DNA of 64,000 bases from Microbacterium oleivorans (GCF_001644225.1 NZ_LSTV01000003.1:62001-126000); one strand, 5' to 3'. Counted from the stretch's first letter, positions 34,698-44,354 are shown. Numbers and translations: made by a program. Notes: generated by a model from the sequence alone, not told the origin.

Positions 34698-35299
34698 GCG
34701 CGGAGGCCCGCATCCGCCCGTTCCGTGCCGGAGACGAGCCTGCTCTCGCCGAGATCTGCCTGCGGACCGCCGACGGCGGCGGTGACGCGACCGGGATCTT
34801 CGAGGACGACGCCATCTGGGCCCACATCTGGGTCCTGCCCTACGTCGAACGCCACCCCGATCTCGCGTTCGTCGTCGAGGAGGAGGACGGCACCGCCTCG
34901 GGGTACGTCGTCGCCACCCCCGACACCGACGCGTTCGAACGGTGGTTCCACGACGAATGGTGGCCGCGCCACGCGCACCGCTGGCCGAAGCCCGAGCGCG
35001 AGGTCACGCGTCAGGACGGCACCCTGCTCTACGCCTACAGCCGCGGGGAGAAGCCCGAGCGGTACGCCGAGGAGTTCCCCGCGCACCTGCACATCGACCT
35101 GCTGCCGCAGGCCCAGGGCAAGGGCGCGGGGCGCCGCCTCATCGAGACGCTCTTCCGCGCGCTCCGCGAGCGGGGTGTCTCCGGACTGCACCTCGTGGCG
35201 TCGGCGGGGAACACCGGCGCGATGGCCTTCTACACCCGCCTCGGGCTCGCGCCACTGCCCTCGTCGCCGGGGTCCCGCGCCTACGGCGTCAAGCTATGA
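34694..35299 (+). CDS. GNAT-family N-acetyltransferase
   Basis: A 201-residue acetyltransferase. It starts RIRPFRAGDEPALAEICLRT and has the acetyl-CoA binding motif LPQAQGKGAGRRLIETLFRA (about residues 137-156) and the late AFYTRLGL. A Trp/His-rich insert (FERWFHDEWWPRHAHRW) is seen in the O-GlcNAcase-associated GNAT-like group. It overlaps the HerA-like gene by 4 bases. Its stop overlaps the convergent transporter stop by 6 bases. The substrate is unknown. Confidence 0.88.
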   Translation: MSAEARIRPFRAGDEPALAEICLRTADGGGDATGIFEDDAIWAHIWVLPYVERHPDLAFVVEEEDGTASGYVVATPDTDAFERWFHDEWWPRHAHRWPKPEREVTRQDGTLLYAYSRGEKPERYAEEFPAHLHIDLLPQAQGKGAGRRLIETLFRALRERGVSGLHLVASAGNTGAMAFYTRLGLAPLPSSPGSRAYGVKL

Positions 35300-36802
35300 G
35301 CGGTGCACCGGGATCGGCATCGTCGACGTGTCGATGAGCGGGTCGTCATCCTGACGCTCGACGACCTCGATCGCCTCCTCGCGCGTCTCGACGGTCGGCA
35401 CCGAGCCGAGCAGCGGTCGCTTCGCGGTCTCCTTCATCGACAGCAGCGCGATCCCGCCCAGCAGCGCGAAGAACATGATGTAGAACGCGGGCATGTAGGT
35501 GTTGCCGGTGGCGTCGATGAGGGCCTGACTGAACAGCGGAGTCGTGCCGCCGAACAGCGAGACCGAGACGTTGTAGGCGATCGCCATCGCGCCGAACCGC
35601 GACGCGGTCGGGAACAGGGCCGGCAGCGTGGACGCTGACACGGCGACGTAGAAGGCGACGGGGATCGCCACCATCCCGAGGGCGACGAAGACCGCCCACT
35701 CCTGCCCGATCTGCATGATCGCGAACGCCGGGATCATGAGCACGATCGTCGAGCCGGCGGCGATCATGTAGACCGGCCGCCGGCCGATCCGGTCGCTCAG
35801 CATCCCGATGAACGGCAGACAGGCCGACATCACGAGCAGCACCGGCACGGTCGCCACGGCCGCGCCGAGGTTCGAGATCCCGACCTCCGTCTCGAGGTAG
35901 GTCGGCATGTAGCTCGTGAGGGCGTAGCCGGCAGTGTTCGTCGCCGCGACGATCGCGATGCCGATGAGCACCTCGCGCCAGTGATGGCGCAGGATGCCGC
36001 CGATGCCGTGGCGTGCCAGCGGGTCATCGCGGTCGATCTGCCCTTCGGTCTCCGCGGCGTTCTCGTAGGCGGGGGTCTCGGGGATCTTGAGGCGGAACCA
36101 GATCGCGACGATGCCGAGGGGGATCGCGACGAGGAACGGGATCCGCCACCCGAAGTCGGTCATCGCGGTATCGCCCCACACCGACTCGGTGATGACGGTG
36201 GTGAGGGCGACGACCGAGGCGCCGGCGGCGAAGCCGACGTAGGAGCCCAGGTCGAGCCATGACGACCAGAAGCCGCGTCGCTTGTCGGGGGAGAACTCCG
36301 CGACGTACGTGGTGGCGCCGGCGTACTCGCCGCCGGTGGAGAACCCCTGCACCATCTTGAGCAGGTACAGCGGCACGATCGCCCAGAGTCCGATCTGCGC
36401 GCTCGTGGGCAGGACGCCGATGAGGGCGGTCGCGACGGCCATCATCGCCATCGTGAAGAAGAGGACCTTCTGTCGACCGATGCGATCGCCGAGCGGACCG
36501 AGGACGAGGCCGCCGATGGGGCGCACGAGGAACGAGATCGCGAACCCGAGGAGGGTGACGAGCAGGTTCCACGGCTCGGGCAGATCGTCCGCGAAGACGA
36601 CCGAGATCGTGACGGCGAGGTAGCCGTAGATGCCGAAGTCGAACCACTCCATGAAGTTGCCGACGACGGTGCCGCTGATCGCGGTGCGGACCCGCTTCGT
36701 GTCGACGACCACCACGTCGTCCACGTCGAGGCGGGGCGGGGGCGCCGAGCGGGTGATCGGATCGGAGGACGGGCGTGCCGGCTGACGGGATGACCTGGCC
36801 AT
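35294..36802 (-). CDS. MHS-family MFS transporter (metabolite:H+ symporter)
   Basis: A 502-residue, 12-span MFS protein of the ProP/ShiA/KgtP group. NFMEWFDFGIYGYLA opens TM1. The motif-A loop is GPLGDRIGRQKVLFF and the second one MLSDRIGRRPVYMI. QGFSTGGEYAGATTYVAE is the MHS signature. Likely substrates are organic acids, betaine or shikimate. The ATG at 36802 is 6 bases after TACCGT, and GGAGAG directly abuts it. The C-terminal cytoplasmic tail is acidic. It diverges from the gene at 36915. Confidence 0.92.
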   Translation of the reverse strand: MARSSRQPARPSSDPITRSAPPPRLDVDDVVVVDTKRVRTAISGTVVGNFMEWFDFGIYGYLAVTISVVFADDLPEPWNLLVTLLGFAISFLVRPIGGLVLGPLGDRIGRQKVLFFTMAMMAVATALIGVLPTSAQIGLWAIVPLYLLKMVQGFSTGGEYAGATTYVAEFSPDKRRGFWSSWLDLGSYVGFAAGASVVALTTVITESVWGDTAMTDFGWRIPFLVAIPLGIVAIWFRLKIPETPAYENAAETEGQIDRDDPLARHGIGGILRHHWREVLIGIAIVAATNTAGYALTSYMPTYLETEVGISNLGAAVATVPVLLVMSACLPFIGMLSDRIGRRPVYMIAAGSTIVLMIPAFAIMQIGQEWAVFVALGMVAIPVAFYVAVSASTLPALFPTASRFGAMAIAYNVSVSLFGGTTPLFSQALIDATGNTYMPAFYIMFFALLGGIALLSMKETAKRPLLGSVPTVETREEAIEVVERQDDDPLIDTSTMPIPVHRS

Positions 36803-36808
36803 CTCTCC

Positions 36809-36814
36809 ACGGTA
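36809..36814 (-). promoter_or_regulatory. -10 element, MHS transporter
   Basis: TACCGT on the minus strand, 6 bases, then the ATG at 36802. Confidence 0.45.
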
Positions 36815-36902
36815 CGCGCGTGGTCCGCGGCCCGCATCCGTGCGGCTGTCCCTTGACAAAACCCGTCCGTCGAGCGGGGGCCGCACCCCTCCGGGACCGG
36901 TC

Positions 36903-36908
36903 TATCGT
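36903..36908 (+). promoter_or_regulatory. -10 element, NAD(P)-binding protein
   Basis: TATCGT, 6 bases, then the ATG at 36915; no ribosome binding site. It is divergent from the -10 at 36809. Confidence 0.5.
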
Positions 36909-36914
36909 GGCGAC

Positions 36915-38453
36915 ATGAGCGAGCTCTCCGCCCCCACCGGCCGCGAATCCGCCCTCGTCGCCCAGCCCCGCGCCGACGGCTCCGCGCCGCGTGCGCTGGT
37001 CCTCGGATCGACCGGATACCTCGGCGGACGCCTCGTCCCGCGACTCCTGTCGGCGGGGTACCGGGTGCGGGTGCTCGTCCGCACGCCCGCCCGGGTGAGG
37101 GCGTTCGTGTGGGGGAGCGAGGTCGAGGTCGTCGAGGGCGCGGCGGAGGACGCCGACGCCGTCGCCCGCGCCGTCGACGACGTCGACGTGCTCTACTACC
37201 TCGTCCACTCGATGGGCGGCGGCGGCGACTTCGAGACGAAGGACCTGCGCGCGGCGGAGACCGTGGCGGATGCGGCGGCCGAGGCATCCGTCGGTCGCAT
37301 CGTCTACCTCGGGGGTCTGCACCCGGCCGGTGTGGAACTCAGCCCGCACCTGCGCTCGCGCGTCGAGGTGGGCGAAGTGCTGCTGCACAGCGGCGTGCCC
37401 ACCCTCGTCCTGCAGGCCGGTGTCGTCATCGGGTCGGGGTCCGCCTCGTTCGAGATGGTGCGTCACCTCACCGACGTGCTGCCGTACATGCCGGCGCCGA
37501 AGTGGGTGCGCAACCGCATCCAGCCGATCGCGGTGCGCGACGTGCTGCACTACCTGCTCGCGGCGGCGCGGGTCGACTCGGACGTCAACCGGGCCGTCGA
37601 CATCGGCGGGCCGGACGTGCTCCGCTACGGCCAGATGATGAACGGGTACGCCGTCGAGGCGGGATTGCGCCAGCGCGCGATCGCCGCCCTGCCCGTGCTG
37701 ACCCCCGGTCTCGCGTCGCACTGGGTGAACCTCGTGACCCCCGTTCCGCGTGCGATCGCCCGGCCGCTCATCGCGTCGCTGCAGAACGAGTGCATCATGG
37801 ACGACCACGCCGTCGACGAGCTGCTGCCGCGGCCCGAGGGCGGACTCACGCCCTACCGCGAGGCGGTGCGGCTGGCGCTGCGCAAGGTCGAGGCCGACGC
37901 CGTCGAGACGAGCTGGCAGGACGCCGAGGTCTCGTCGGTGCCGAGCGACCCGCTGCCGAGCGACCCCGAGTGGGCCGGCCGGCTCGTGTTCACCGACGAG
38001 CAGAGCGCGACGACGTCGGCGAGCCCCGAGCAGCTCTGGCGCGTCATCGTCGGGATCGGCGGCGAGAACGGCTGGTACTCGTCGCCGTTCCTGTGGGCCG
38101 TCCGCGGCTGGATGGACCGACTCGTGGGCGGTGTGGGCCTGCAGCGCGGGCGCCGCAGCCGCGGCAAGGTCGCGGCGGGCGACGCGATCGACTTCTGGCG
38201 CGTCGAGGCCGTCGAGGAAGGGCGACTGCTGCGCCTGCGTGCGGAGATGAAGGTGCCGGGCCTCGCGTGGCTCGAACTGCGCGCGAGCCCCGAGGGGTCG
38301 GGCTCACGGTACGACCAGCGCGCCGTCTTCTTCCCGAAGGGGCTCGCCGGACGGCTGTACTGGTTCGCCGTGCTGCCCTTCCACGGCTTCATCTTCCAGG
38401 GCATGGCGAACCGCATCGCGGCCGCCGCCGAGCGCGAGGCGCCCGCCGCCTGA
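36915..38453 (+). CDS. NAD(P)-binding SDR / DUF2867 fusion protein
   Basis: A 512-residue two-part protein. The N-terminal ~320 residues are an atypical NAD(P)H-binding SDR: ALVLGSTGYLGGRLVPRLL gives the TGxxGxxG-type motif, and YYLVHSMGGGGDFE and RIVYLGGLHP follow. The C-terminal ~150 residues are DUF2867-like (WRVIVGIGGENGWYSSPFLW, then GDAIDFWRVEAVEEGRLLRL), a fold related to polyketide cyclase/START proteins. Family members are annotated as putative NAD(P)H-binding oxidoreductases without known substrate. Its stop lies in a palindrome shared with cydC. Confidence 0.88.
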   Translation: MSELSAPTGRESALVAQPRADGSAPRALVLGSTGYLGGRLVPRLLSAGYRVRVLVRTPARVRAFVWGSEVEVVEGAAEDADAVARAVDDVDVLYYLVHSMGGGGDFETKDLRAAETVADAAAEASVGRIVYLGGLHPAGVELSPHLRSRVEVGEVLLHSGVPTLVLQAGVVIGSGSASFEMVRHLTDVLPYMPAPKWVRNRIQPIAVRDVLHYLLAAARVDSDVNRAVDIGGPDVLRYGQMMNGYAVEAGLRQRAIAALPVLTPGLASHWVNLVTPVPRAIARPLIASLQNECIMDDHAVDELLPRPEGGLTPYREAVRLALRKVEADAVETSWQDAEVSSVPSDPLPSDPEWAGRLVFTDEQSATTSASPEQLWRVIVGIGGENGWYSSPFLWAVRGWMDRLVGGVGLQRGRRSRGKVAAGDAIDFWRVEAVEEGRLLRLRAEMKVPGLAWLELRASPEGSGSRYDQRAVFFPKGLAGRLYWFAVLPFHGFIFQGMANRIAAAAEREAPAA

Positions 38454-38463
38454 GGTCTCAGGC
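38448..38463. terminator. Short palindrome across two convergent stop codons
   Basis: GCCTGAG-GT-CTCAGGC: the TGA of the plus gene (38451-38453) and the TGA of cydC (38460-38458) are the mirrored halves of one 16-bp palindrome. Possible weak bidirectional terminator. Confidence 0.35.
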
Positions 38464-40119
38464 CGTGAGGCGACCGTTCGCGACGCGGACGGTGCGGTCG
38501 ACGAGGGATGCCGGGACCTCGGCGTGCGAGATGAGCACAACCGCGTGCGACCCGTCGACCGCGCCGAGCAGGTCGGTCAGCAGCGCATCGGCGGCGGACG
38601 GGTCGACGCCGGCGGTCGGTTCGTCGAGGATCAGCACGGGGAAGCCGCGCAGGAGGGCCCGCGCGAGCGAGATGCGCTGGGCCTGACCGCCCGAGACGAG
38701 CGCGCCGCGCTCGCCGACCCGCGCGTCGAGTCCGCCGCGCGCGCGGAGCCAGTCGCCCAGGCCCACGCGCTCGAGGACGCGCACGAGCTCGTCGTCGGTC
38801 GCGGTGTCGCGGGCGAAGAGCAGGTTCTGGCGGATGTCCTCGTCGAAGAGCATCGGATGCTGCTCGCACAGCCCCACGGTCTGTCGCAGGTCGTCGGGGG
38901 CGATCGCCTCGACGGGGCGCCCGCCGATCGTGTACTCGCCGGAGACGGCGAGGAAGCGCACGAGGGCGGCGGCGAGGGTCGACTTGCCCGCGCCGCTCGG
39001 ACCCACGACGTGGATCCGCTCGCCGGGGCGGACGTCGAGGTCCACGTCGGTGAGGGCGGGGCGGTCGGCGCCCGGCCAGCGGACCGTGACGCCGCGCACG
39101 CGGAGGCCGTCACCGAGCGGCGGTGCCTGCCCCGTCGGCGCGCCTGCGGGTGGGATCTCCGCCGGCACCGCGGCGGGGACGACGCCCGCGACACGCGTCG
39201 CGGCCGCGCGGACCTGCCGCCACGCGGACGCCGCGAGCGGCACGGACGTGTAGACCTCGAACACGGCCATCGGCACGAGCACGACCACGGCGAGGGCCGG
39301 GCCCGAGAGCGCACCCGCACCCGCGGCCGGGGCGGCGGCGACGAGCGCGAGGACGGTCGCGGCGCCGGCGGCGAGCGACACGAGGGCCGCCGTCCCCGCC
39401 TGCGCCGCGGTGCGCCGAAGCAGGGCGCGCCGCAGCGCCGCGTCCGCGGCGCGGACGTCGGCGCGCGAATCCTGCTCCGCGCCGTAGGCGACGAGGACGT
39501 CGAGACGCGAGAGATGGTCGAGGATCGCGTCGCGCAGCTGCGCGCGCAGGGGCGCGATGGAACGCTCGGCGCGGGCACCCGCCGTCCAGCCCCACGCGGT
39601 CGCCGCGACTCCCGCGCCGACCAGGCACGCCGCGAGGGTGAGGGCGGCGGGCCACCACACGACGGCGACCAGCAGGACGGCGCCGACGGCGACGGCGGCC
39701 GACGACACCAGCGGCAGGATGACGCGCAGCGGCAGGTTCTGCAGTTCGTCGACGTCGTCGACGAGGGCCGTCGCCGCATCGCCCCGGCCGGCCGAGGCGA
39801 GCCCCGCGGGCGCGTGGGGGAGGAGGCGGCGCACGAGGTCGGTCCGCGTGCGGGCCAGCTGGCGCAGAACCGCATCGTGGCCTGCGAGGCGCTCCGTGTA
39901 GCGGAACACGGCGCGGGAGAGGGCGAACGCCCGGACCCCCACGACGGCGGTCGTGATGTAGAGGACGAGCGGCTGCTCGGCGGCGCGCACGATCAGCCAG
40001 GCGCTCACGGCGAGCAGGGCGACCGCCGAGGCCTCCGAGAGGAATCCCGAGGCCAGGGCGGGCCAGAGGCGGCGGACGGGCGGGACGGCGCCGCGCAGCA
40101 CGTCACGGGTCGTCGTCAC
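38458..40119 (-). CDS. cydC: CydC, glutathione/cysteine ABC exporter subunit
   Basis: A 553-residue half-transporter that pairs with CydD; CydDC is needed to assemble cytochrome bd. It has about six membrane segments (FLSEASAVALLAVSAWLIVR is typical of CydC). The nucleotide-binding domain has Walker A GPSGAGKSTL, signature VSGGQAQRISLARALL and Walker B VLILDEPTAGVD. The start is a GTG at 40119 overlapping the CydD stop as GTGA. A longer open frame upstream lies inside cydD and is not used. Last gene of cydABDC. Confidence 0.93.
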   Translation of the reverse strand: MTTTRDVLRGAVPPVRRLWPALASGFLSEASAVALLAVSAWLIVRAAEQPLVLYITTAVVGVRAFALSRAVFRYTERLAGHDAVLRQLARTRTDLVRRLLPHAPAGLASAGRGDAATALVDDVDELQNLPLRVILPLVSSAAVAVGAVLLVAVVWWPAALTLAACLVGAGVAATAWGWTAGARAERSIAPLRAQLRDAILDHLSRLDVLVAYGAEQDSRADVRAADAALRRALLRRTAAQAGTAALVSLAAGAATVLALVAAAPAAGAGALSGPALAVVVLVPMAVFEVYTSVPLAASAWRQVRAAATRVAGVVPAAVPAEIPPAGAPTGQAPPLGDGLRVRGVTVRWPGADRPALTDVDLDVRPGERIHVVGPSGAGKSTLAAALVRFLAVSGEYTIGGRPVEAIAPDDLRQTVGLCEQHPMLFDEDIRQNLLFARDTATDDELVRVLERVGLGDWLRARGGLDARVGERGALVSGGQAQRISLARALLRGFPVLILDEPTAGVDPSAADALLTDLLGAVDGSHAVVLISHAEVPASLVDRTVRVANGRLTA

Positions 40120-41753
40120 ACCGACACCCCCGCACCGGTCATCCGCACGACGCGGTCCGCGATCGCGCGGGCGCTCGTGCGGTGCGAGACGAGCAGGATG
40201 AGGGCTCCGGCATCCGCGATCGATCGGAGGGACCGCCACAGGTGCGCCTCCGCGGCGGCGTCGAGCGCGGCCGACGGTTCGTCCAGGGCGAGGACGGGGG
40301 CGTGCCCGCGCAGGTGGCGGGCGACTGCGCGGGCGACGGCGACCCGTTGGGCCTGCCCGCCCGAGAGCCCGGCGCCCTGGACGCCCAGGACCCGCTCCGG
40401 CTCGACGTCGGTGAGACCCACGAGCGCCAGGGCCTCGGCGATCGTCGCGGCGGGCAGGTCGGCATCCCCCAGCGAGACGTTCGACGCGACCGTCCCCGCC
40501 GCGAGCCCCGGCCGCTGCCCCGCCCACGCGAGCCACGCCGACGGCGGGAGGATGCGGACGTCGCGGCCATCGAGCTCGATGCGGCCCGTCGCGGGCGCGA
40601 AGCCCAGGAGGGCGTGCAGCAGGCTCGACTTGCCCGCGCCGCTCGGCCCCTCGATGAGGACGATCTCGCCCGACCGCGCCTCGAGGTCCACCGGCGGCAG
40701 ATCGCGCACCCCCACGTCCGTCAGCCTCAGCACGTGCGCGCCCCGGTCCACCGTTGCCGTCGCAGCCGCCGACGGCGTCGCTGCGGCAGCCTCGTCGAGG
40801 ACCGCGAACACGTCGCGGGTCGCCGCGACGCCCTCGCTCGACGCGTGGAACTGCACACCGACCTGGCGGATCGGCAGGAACGCCTCGGGCCCGAGCAGGA
40901 GGACGAAGAGCCCGACCGTCAGGCTGAGCGACCCGTCGAGCAGCCGGAACCCGATCGTCACGGCGACGATGGCGACCGAGATCGACGCGAGGAACTCGAG
41001 GGCGAACCCCGACAGGAAAGACACCCGCAGCACGGTCATCGTCTCGCGCCGATAGTCGTCGGTGACCCGCTCGATCGAGTCCGCGGCGCGATGCTGCCGC
41101 CCGAAGACGGTCAGGGTCGACAGTCCCTGCACCGTTTCGGCGAACCGCGTGGCGAGGTGGGTGAGCGTGTCCCACTGACGGCGCTGGACGCTGCGGGTCG
41201 CGAGCCCGATCAGCACCATGAAGATAGGGATGAGCGGCAGGGTGAGCAGGACCGTGAGGCCTGAGACCGCGTCGGCCGTCCCCATGACCGCGAGCAGGAT
41301 GGGCGTCGCGACCCCGGTCTGCACGAGCTGGGGCAGATAGCGGCCGACGTACGGTTCGAGCGCGTCGAGTCCGCGCCCGGCGACGAGGGCGAGCTGCGCC
41401 GTGCTGCGCGTCGCCGTCCACCCCGGCCCGAGCCGGGCGATCGCGTCGAGCACGGAAGCCCGCAGCTGCGACTCGACGCGCGCCGACGCGCGGGCGGCCA
41501 CCCGCTCGCGCGCGAACGAGAGCACCGAGCGGAGGAGGACGACGGCCGCGAGGGCCAGGAGGGTTCCCGCGATCTCGCGCCCCGCGATCGCATCGACGAC
41601 CGCCCGGGTCGTCAGGAAGGCGAAGCCGACGACCACCGCCGTCTGCGCCAGCGCGAGCAGTCCGATGAGCAGGAGGAACGACCGGGATGCCGTCGCGTAC
41701 CGCCACAACCGCGGGTCCACCGGCGGCTGCCGCCGTTCGAGCTCGGGCGCCAT
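40116..41753 (-). CDS. cydD: CydD, glutathione/cysteine ABC exporter subunit
   Basis: A 545-residue half-transporter. The transmembrane domain includes LLIGLLALAQTAVVVGFAFL, and the coupling loop segment is VQRRQWDTLTHLATRFAETVQGLSTL, which is CydD-like. The NBD has GPSGAGKSSLLHALL, LSGGQAQRVAVARAVA and VLALDEPSAALD. Start: GGAGGAGG lies about 8 bases before the ATG at 41753; the frame is open 21 codons further upstream, overlapping cydB. Coupled to cydC by overlap. Confidence 0.93.
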   Translation of the reverse strand: MAPELERRQPPVDPRLWRYATASRSFLLLIGLLALAQTAVVVGFAFLTTRAVVDAIAGREIAGTLLALAAVVLLRSVLSFARERVAARASARVESQLRASVLDAIARLGPGWTATRSTAQLALVAGRGLDALEPYVGRYLPQLVQTGVATPILLAVMGTADAVSGLTVLLTLPLIPIFMVLIGLATRSVQRRQWDTLTHLATRFAETVQGLSTLTVFGRQHRAADSIERVTDDYRRETMTVLRVSFLSGFALEFLASISVAIVAVTIGFRLLDGSLSLTVGLFVLLLGPEAFLPIRQVGVQFHASSEGVAATRDVFAVLDEAAAATPSAAATATVDRGAHVLRLTDVGVRDLPPVDLEARSGEIVLIEGPSGAGKSSLLHALLGFAPATGRIELDGRDVRILPPSAWLAWAGQRPGLAAGTVASNVSLGDADLPAATIAEALALVGLTDVEPERVLGVQGAGLSGGQAQRVAVARAVARHLRGHAPVLALDEPSAALDAAAEAHLWRSLRSIADAGALILLVSHRTSARAIADRVVRMTGAGVSV

Positions 41754-41775
41754 GGATCGATCCTCCTCCGCCGAC

Positions 41776-42810
41776 TCAGTGGGCGGGCGCGGCATCCGCC
41801 TTCTCGATCTGCGCACGCGAGATGCGCTTGCGGAAGACCCAGTACGTCCAGGCCTGGTAGGCCAGGATGCCGGGCAGGAAGATGACCGCCGCCCACGTCA
41901 TGACCCCGAGCGTGTAGTCGGTGCTGGACGCGTTCGCGATCGTCAGGGAGAACGCCGGGTCGGTCGAGGACGGCATGACGAAGGGGAACAGCGCGAACCA
42001 CAGGGTGAGGACGGCCGTGACGATCGTGACGGCGCCGAGCGCGAAGGCCCACCCGTCGCGCTCCCGCAGGTTGGCCACGGCGGAGCCGATCAGGGCGAGC
42101 GCGGCGGCGACGCCGCATCCGATCACCGCCGCCAGTGCGGGGGCTTCGCGGTCCATCGCGATCGCCGTGGTCCAGACGACCGTCCCGGCCGCGAAGAGGA
42201 TCGTCGGGATCGCCACGCGACGGGCCAGGGCGTGAGCGTCCTCCTTCACCCGACCGTCGGCCTTCAGCCCCACGAAGTACAGACCGTGCAGGAAGAAGAG
42301 CAGCAGGGTGGTGACGCCGACCCACAGTCCGTAGGGGTTCAGGAGGGTGAGGAGCGAGCCGGTGAACTCCTTGTCGGCGTCGATCGGCACCCCCTGCACG
42401 ATGTTGCCGAACGCGACACCCCAGAGGAGGGCCGGGACGACCGAGCCGATGACGATCATCCGGTCGAAGCCGCGCTTCCACGCGAGCCCCTCGCGCTGGT
42501 GGCGGTACTCGAACGAGACGCCGCGGAGGATGAGGGCGAGCAGGATCAGCAGCAGCGGCAGGTAGAACCCGCTGAACAGCGTCGCGTACCACTCCGGGAA
42601 GGCGGCGAACAGGCACGCTCCGGCGACGATGACCCACGTCTCGTTGAGGTCCCACACCGGTCCGATGGTGTTGATGACCTGACGCCGCGACACCTCGTCG
42701 CGGCCGAGGAACGGCAGGCTCATCCCGACGCCGAAGTCGAAGCCGTCGAGCACGAAGTAGCCGACGAAGAACACACCGACGACGAAGAACCAGAGGTAGG
42801 CGAGATCCAT
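41776..42810 (-). CDS. cydB: Cytochrome bd ubiquinol/menaquinol oxidase subunit II
   Basis: A 344-residue membrane protein with about 8-9 spans. GYFVLDGFDFGVGMSLPF and GPVWDLNETWVIVAGACLFA are CydB hallmarks. It forms the oxidase with CydA, using O2 as acceptor under low oxygen. It starts 9 bases after the cydA stop, and GAGCACGCC lies before the ATG. Co-transcribed with cydA and cydDC. Confidence 0.97.
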   Translation of the reverse strand: MDLAYLWFFVVGVFFVGYFVLDGFDFGVGMSLPFLGRDEVSRRQVINTIGPVWDLNETWVIVAGACLFAAFPEWYATLFSGFYLPLLLILLALILRGVSFEYRHQREGLAWKRGFDRMIVIGSVVPALLWGVAFGNIVQGVPIDADKEFTGSLLTLLNPYGLWVGVTTLLLFFLHGLYFVGLKADGRVKEDAHALARRVAIPTILFAAGTVVWTTAIAMDREAPALAAVIGCGVAAALALIGSAVANLRERDGWAFALGAVTIVTAVLTLWFALFPFVMPSSTDPAFSLTIANASSTDYTLGVMTWAAVIFLPGILAYQAWTYWVFRKRISRAQIEKADAAPAH

Positions 42811-42819
42811 GGCGTGCTC

Positions 42820-44247
42820 CTAGTAGACCGTCGAGGGGGTCTGGTCGACCGGCAGGTCGCGCGGGTCGGGGTCGTCGGGCCCGGGCAGGGGGTCGGGCCC
42901 CTTCTGCGCGGCCTTCAGGATGAGGCGGAACTCGACGACGGCGAGCGAGGCGTAGATGAGGGTGAACGCGACGAGGGAGATGAGCACCGTCCAGCCGGGG
43001 ACGCTGGGCGAGACGCCGTCCTCGGTGAGCATGAGGCTGAACACGATCCAGGGCTGGCGGCCCATCTCGGTGAACACCCAGCCGACGAGGCTGCCGAGCA
43101 GGGGGAGCGGGGCCGACCAGATCGCGATGCGCCACATCCAGTCGGCGACGGGACGGGTCGCCTTCTTCCGCGTGACCCAGAGGCCGGCGACCGAGATGAG
43201 CGTCGCCAGACCGCCGAAGCCCATCATCCAGCGGAACGACCAGTAGGTGACCCAGATCTCGGGACGGTAGTCGACGCCGGCGCCGAAGCGCTGCGTGTAG
43301 AGGTCCTGCAGATCGTTCAGTCCCTCGACGCAGCCGTCGAGCGTGTGGGTGGAGAGGAACGAGAGCAAGTAGGGAACGCGCAGCGACCAGACCTCCTCCG
43401 AGCCGTCGGGCGTGCCGATCGAGAAGATGGAGAAGGATGCGTCGGCGCCGCACGCGTTCTCGTACAGGGCTTCGGCGGCCGCCATCTTCATCGGCTGCGT
43501 CTGCACCATGACGAGCCCCAGCTGGTCGCCGCTGATGGCGGTGCCGGCGAAGGAGATGATCATGAACCACATGCCGTAGCGGAGGGCCGGCCGCATCGTC
43601 TCGATGTGCTGTCCGCGGCGCAGGTGCCAGGCGGCGACGGCGATGATGACCGCCGCGGCGAACATGAACGCCGAGAAGATCGTGTGCGGGAAGGCGGCGA
43701 GGGCGACCGGGTTGGTGAGCAGCGCGAAGAAGTCCGTGAGCTCGGCGCGACCCGTGTCGGGGTTCAGGGTGTACCCGACCGGGTTCTGCATGAACGCGTT
43801 GGCGGTGAGGATGAAGTACGCCGACAGGATCGACCCGAACGCCGTCGCCCAGATGGTCAGCAGGTGGATGCGGCGGGGCAGCTTGTCCCACCCGAAGATC
43901 CACAGGCCGATGAAGGTCGCCTCGAAGAAGAACGCCATGAGGCCCTCGAAGGCGAGCGGGGCGCCGAAGACGTCGCCGACGAAGCGGGAGTAGGCGGACC
44001 AGTTCATGCCGAACTGGAACTCCTGCACGATGCCGGTGACGACGCCCATCGCGAAGTTGATGAGGAAGATCTTGCCGAACAGGCGCGTGAGGTGGAGCCA
44101 CCTCACGTCGCCGGTGCGGTGCCAGACGGTCTGGAAGATCGCCACCGTGAGCGCCATGCCGAGCGTCAACGGCACGAACAGGTAGTGGTAGAGCGTCGTC
44201 AGTCCGAACTGCAGGCGAGCCAGGATGAGCGGGTCCAGAAAGTCCAC
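42820..44247 (-). CDS. cydA: Cytochrome bd ubiquinol/menaquinol oxidase subunit I
   Basis: A 475-residue haem-bearing subunit. The N-terminal RLQFGLTTLYHYLFVPLTLG carries the His ligand of haem b595, and WVFTEMGRQPWIVF is the invariant GRQPW motif near the quinol site. FGMNWSAYSRFVGDVFGAPL is also conserved. The quinol loop is the short type. The GTG at 44247 is preceded by GGAAGGA at a normal distance and gives the family N-terminus; the frame is open 25 codons further upstream into the promoter region. Confidence 0.97.
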   Translation of the reverse strand: MDFLDPLILARLQFGLTTLYHYLFVPLTLGMALTVAIFQTVWHRTGDVRWLHLTRLFGKIFLINFAMGVVTGIVQEFQFGMNWSAYSRFVGDVFGAPLAFEGLMAFFFEATFIGLWIFGWDKLPRRIHLLTIWATAFGSILSAYFILTANAFMQNPVGYTLNPDTGRAELTDFFALLTNPVALAAFPHTIFSAFMFAAAVIIAVAAWHLRRGQHIETMRPALRYGMWFMIISFAGTAISGDQLGLVMVQTQPMKMAAAEALYENACGADASFSIFSIGTPDGSEEVWSLRVPYLLSFLSTHTLDGCVEGLNDLQDLYTQRFGAGVDYRPEIWVTYWSFRWMMGFGGLATLISVAGLWVTRKKATRPVADWMWRIAIWSAPLPLLGSLVGWVFTEMGRQPWIVFSLMLTEDGVSPSVPGWTVLISLVAFTLIYASLAVVEFRLILKAAQKGPDPLPGPDDPDPRDLPVDQTPSTVY

Positions 44248-44265
44248 GGGCTTGGTCCTTCCACG

Positions 44266-44326
44266 GGTATACTCCGACGCTACGACGGCCGGCTGATCGC
44301 GGCATCCGATCGGGCCGTGCAAAATA
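44266..44326 (-). promoter_or_regulatory. Candidate cydA promoter region
   Basis: Two minus-strand -10 candidates are visible: TATACC (44271-44266) close to the cydA ribosome site, and TATTTT (44326-44321), which has TGTCCG 17 bases upstream. Neither has a strong -35, as expected for an activated or repressed promoter. This is the obvious target for the regulator at 44506. Confidence 0.4.
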
Positions 44327-44354
44327 CCCGGATGCCGCCGCGCCGGACACCCCC

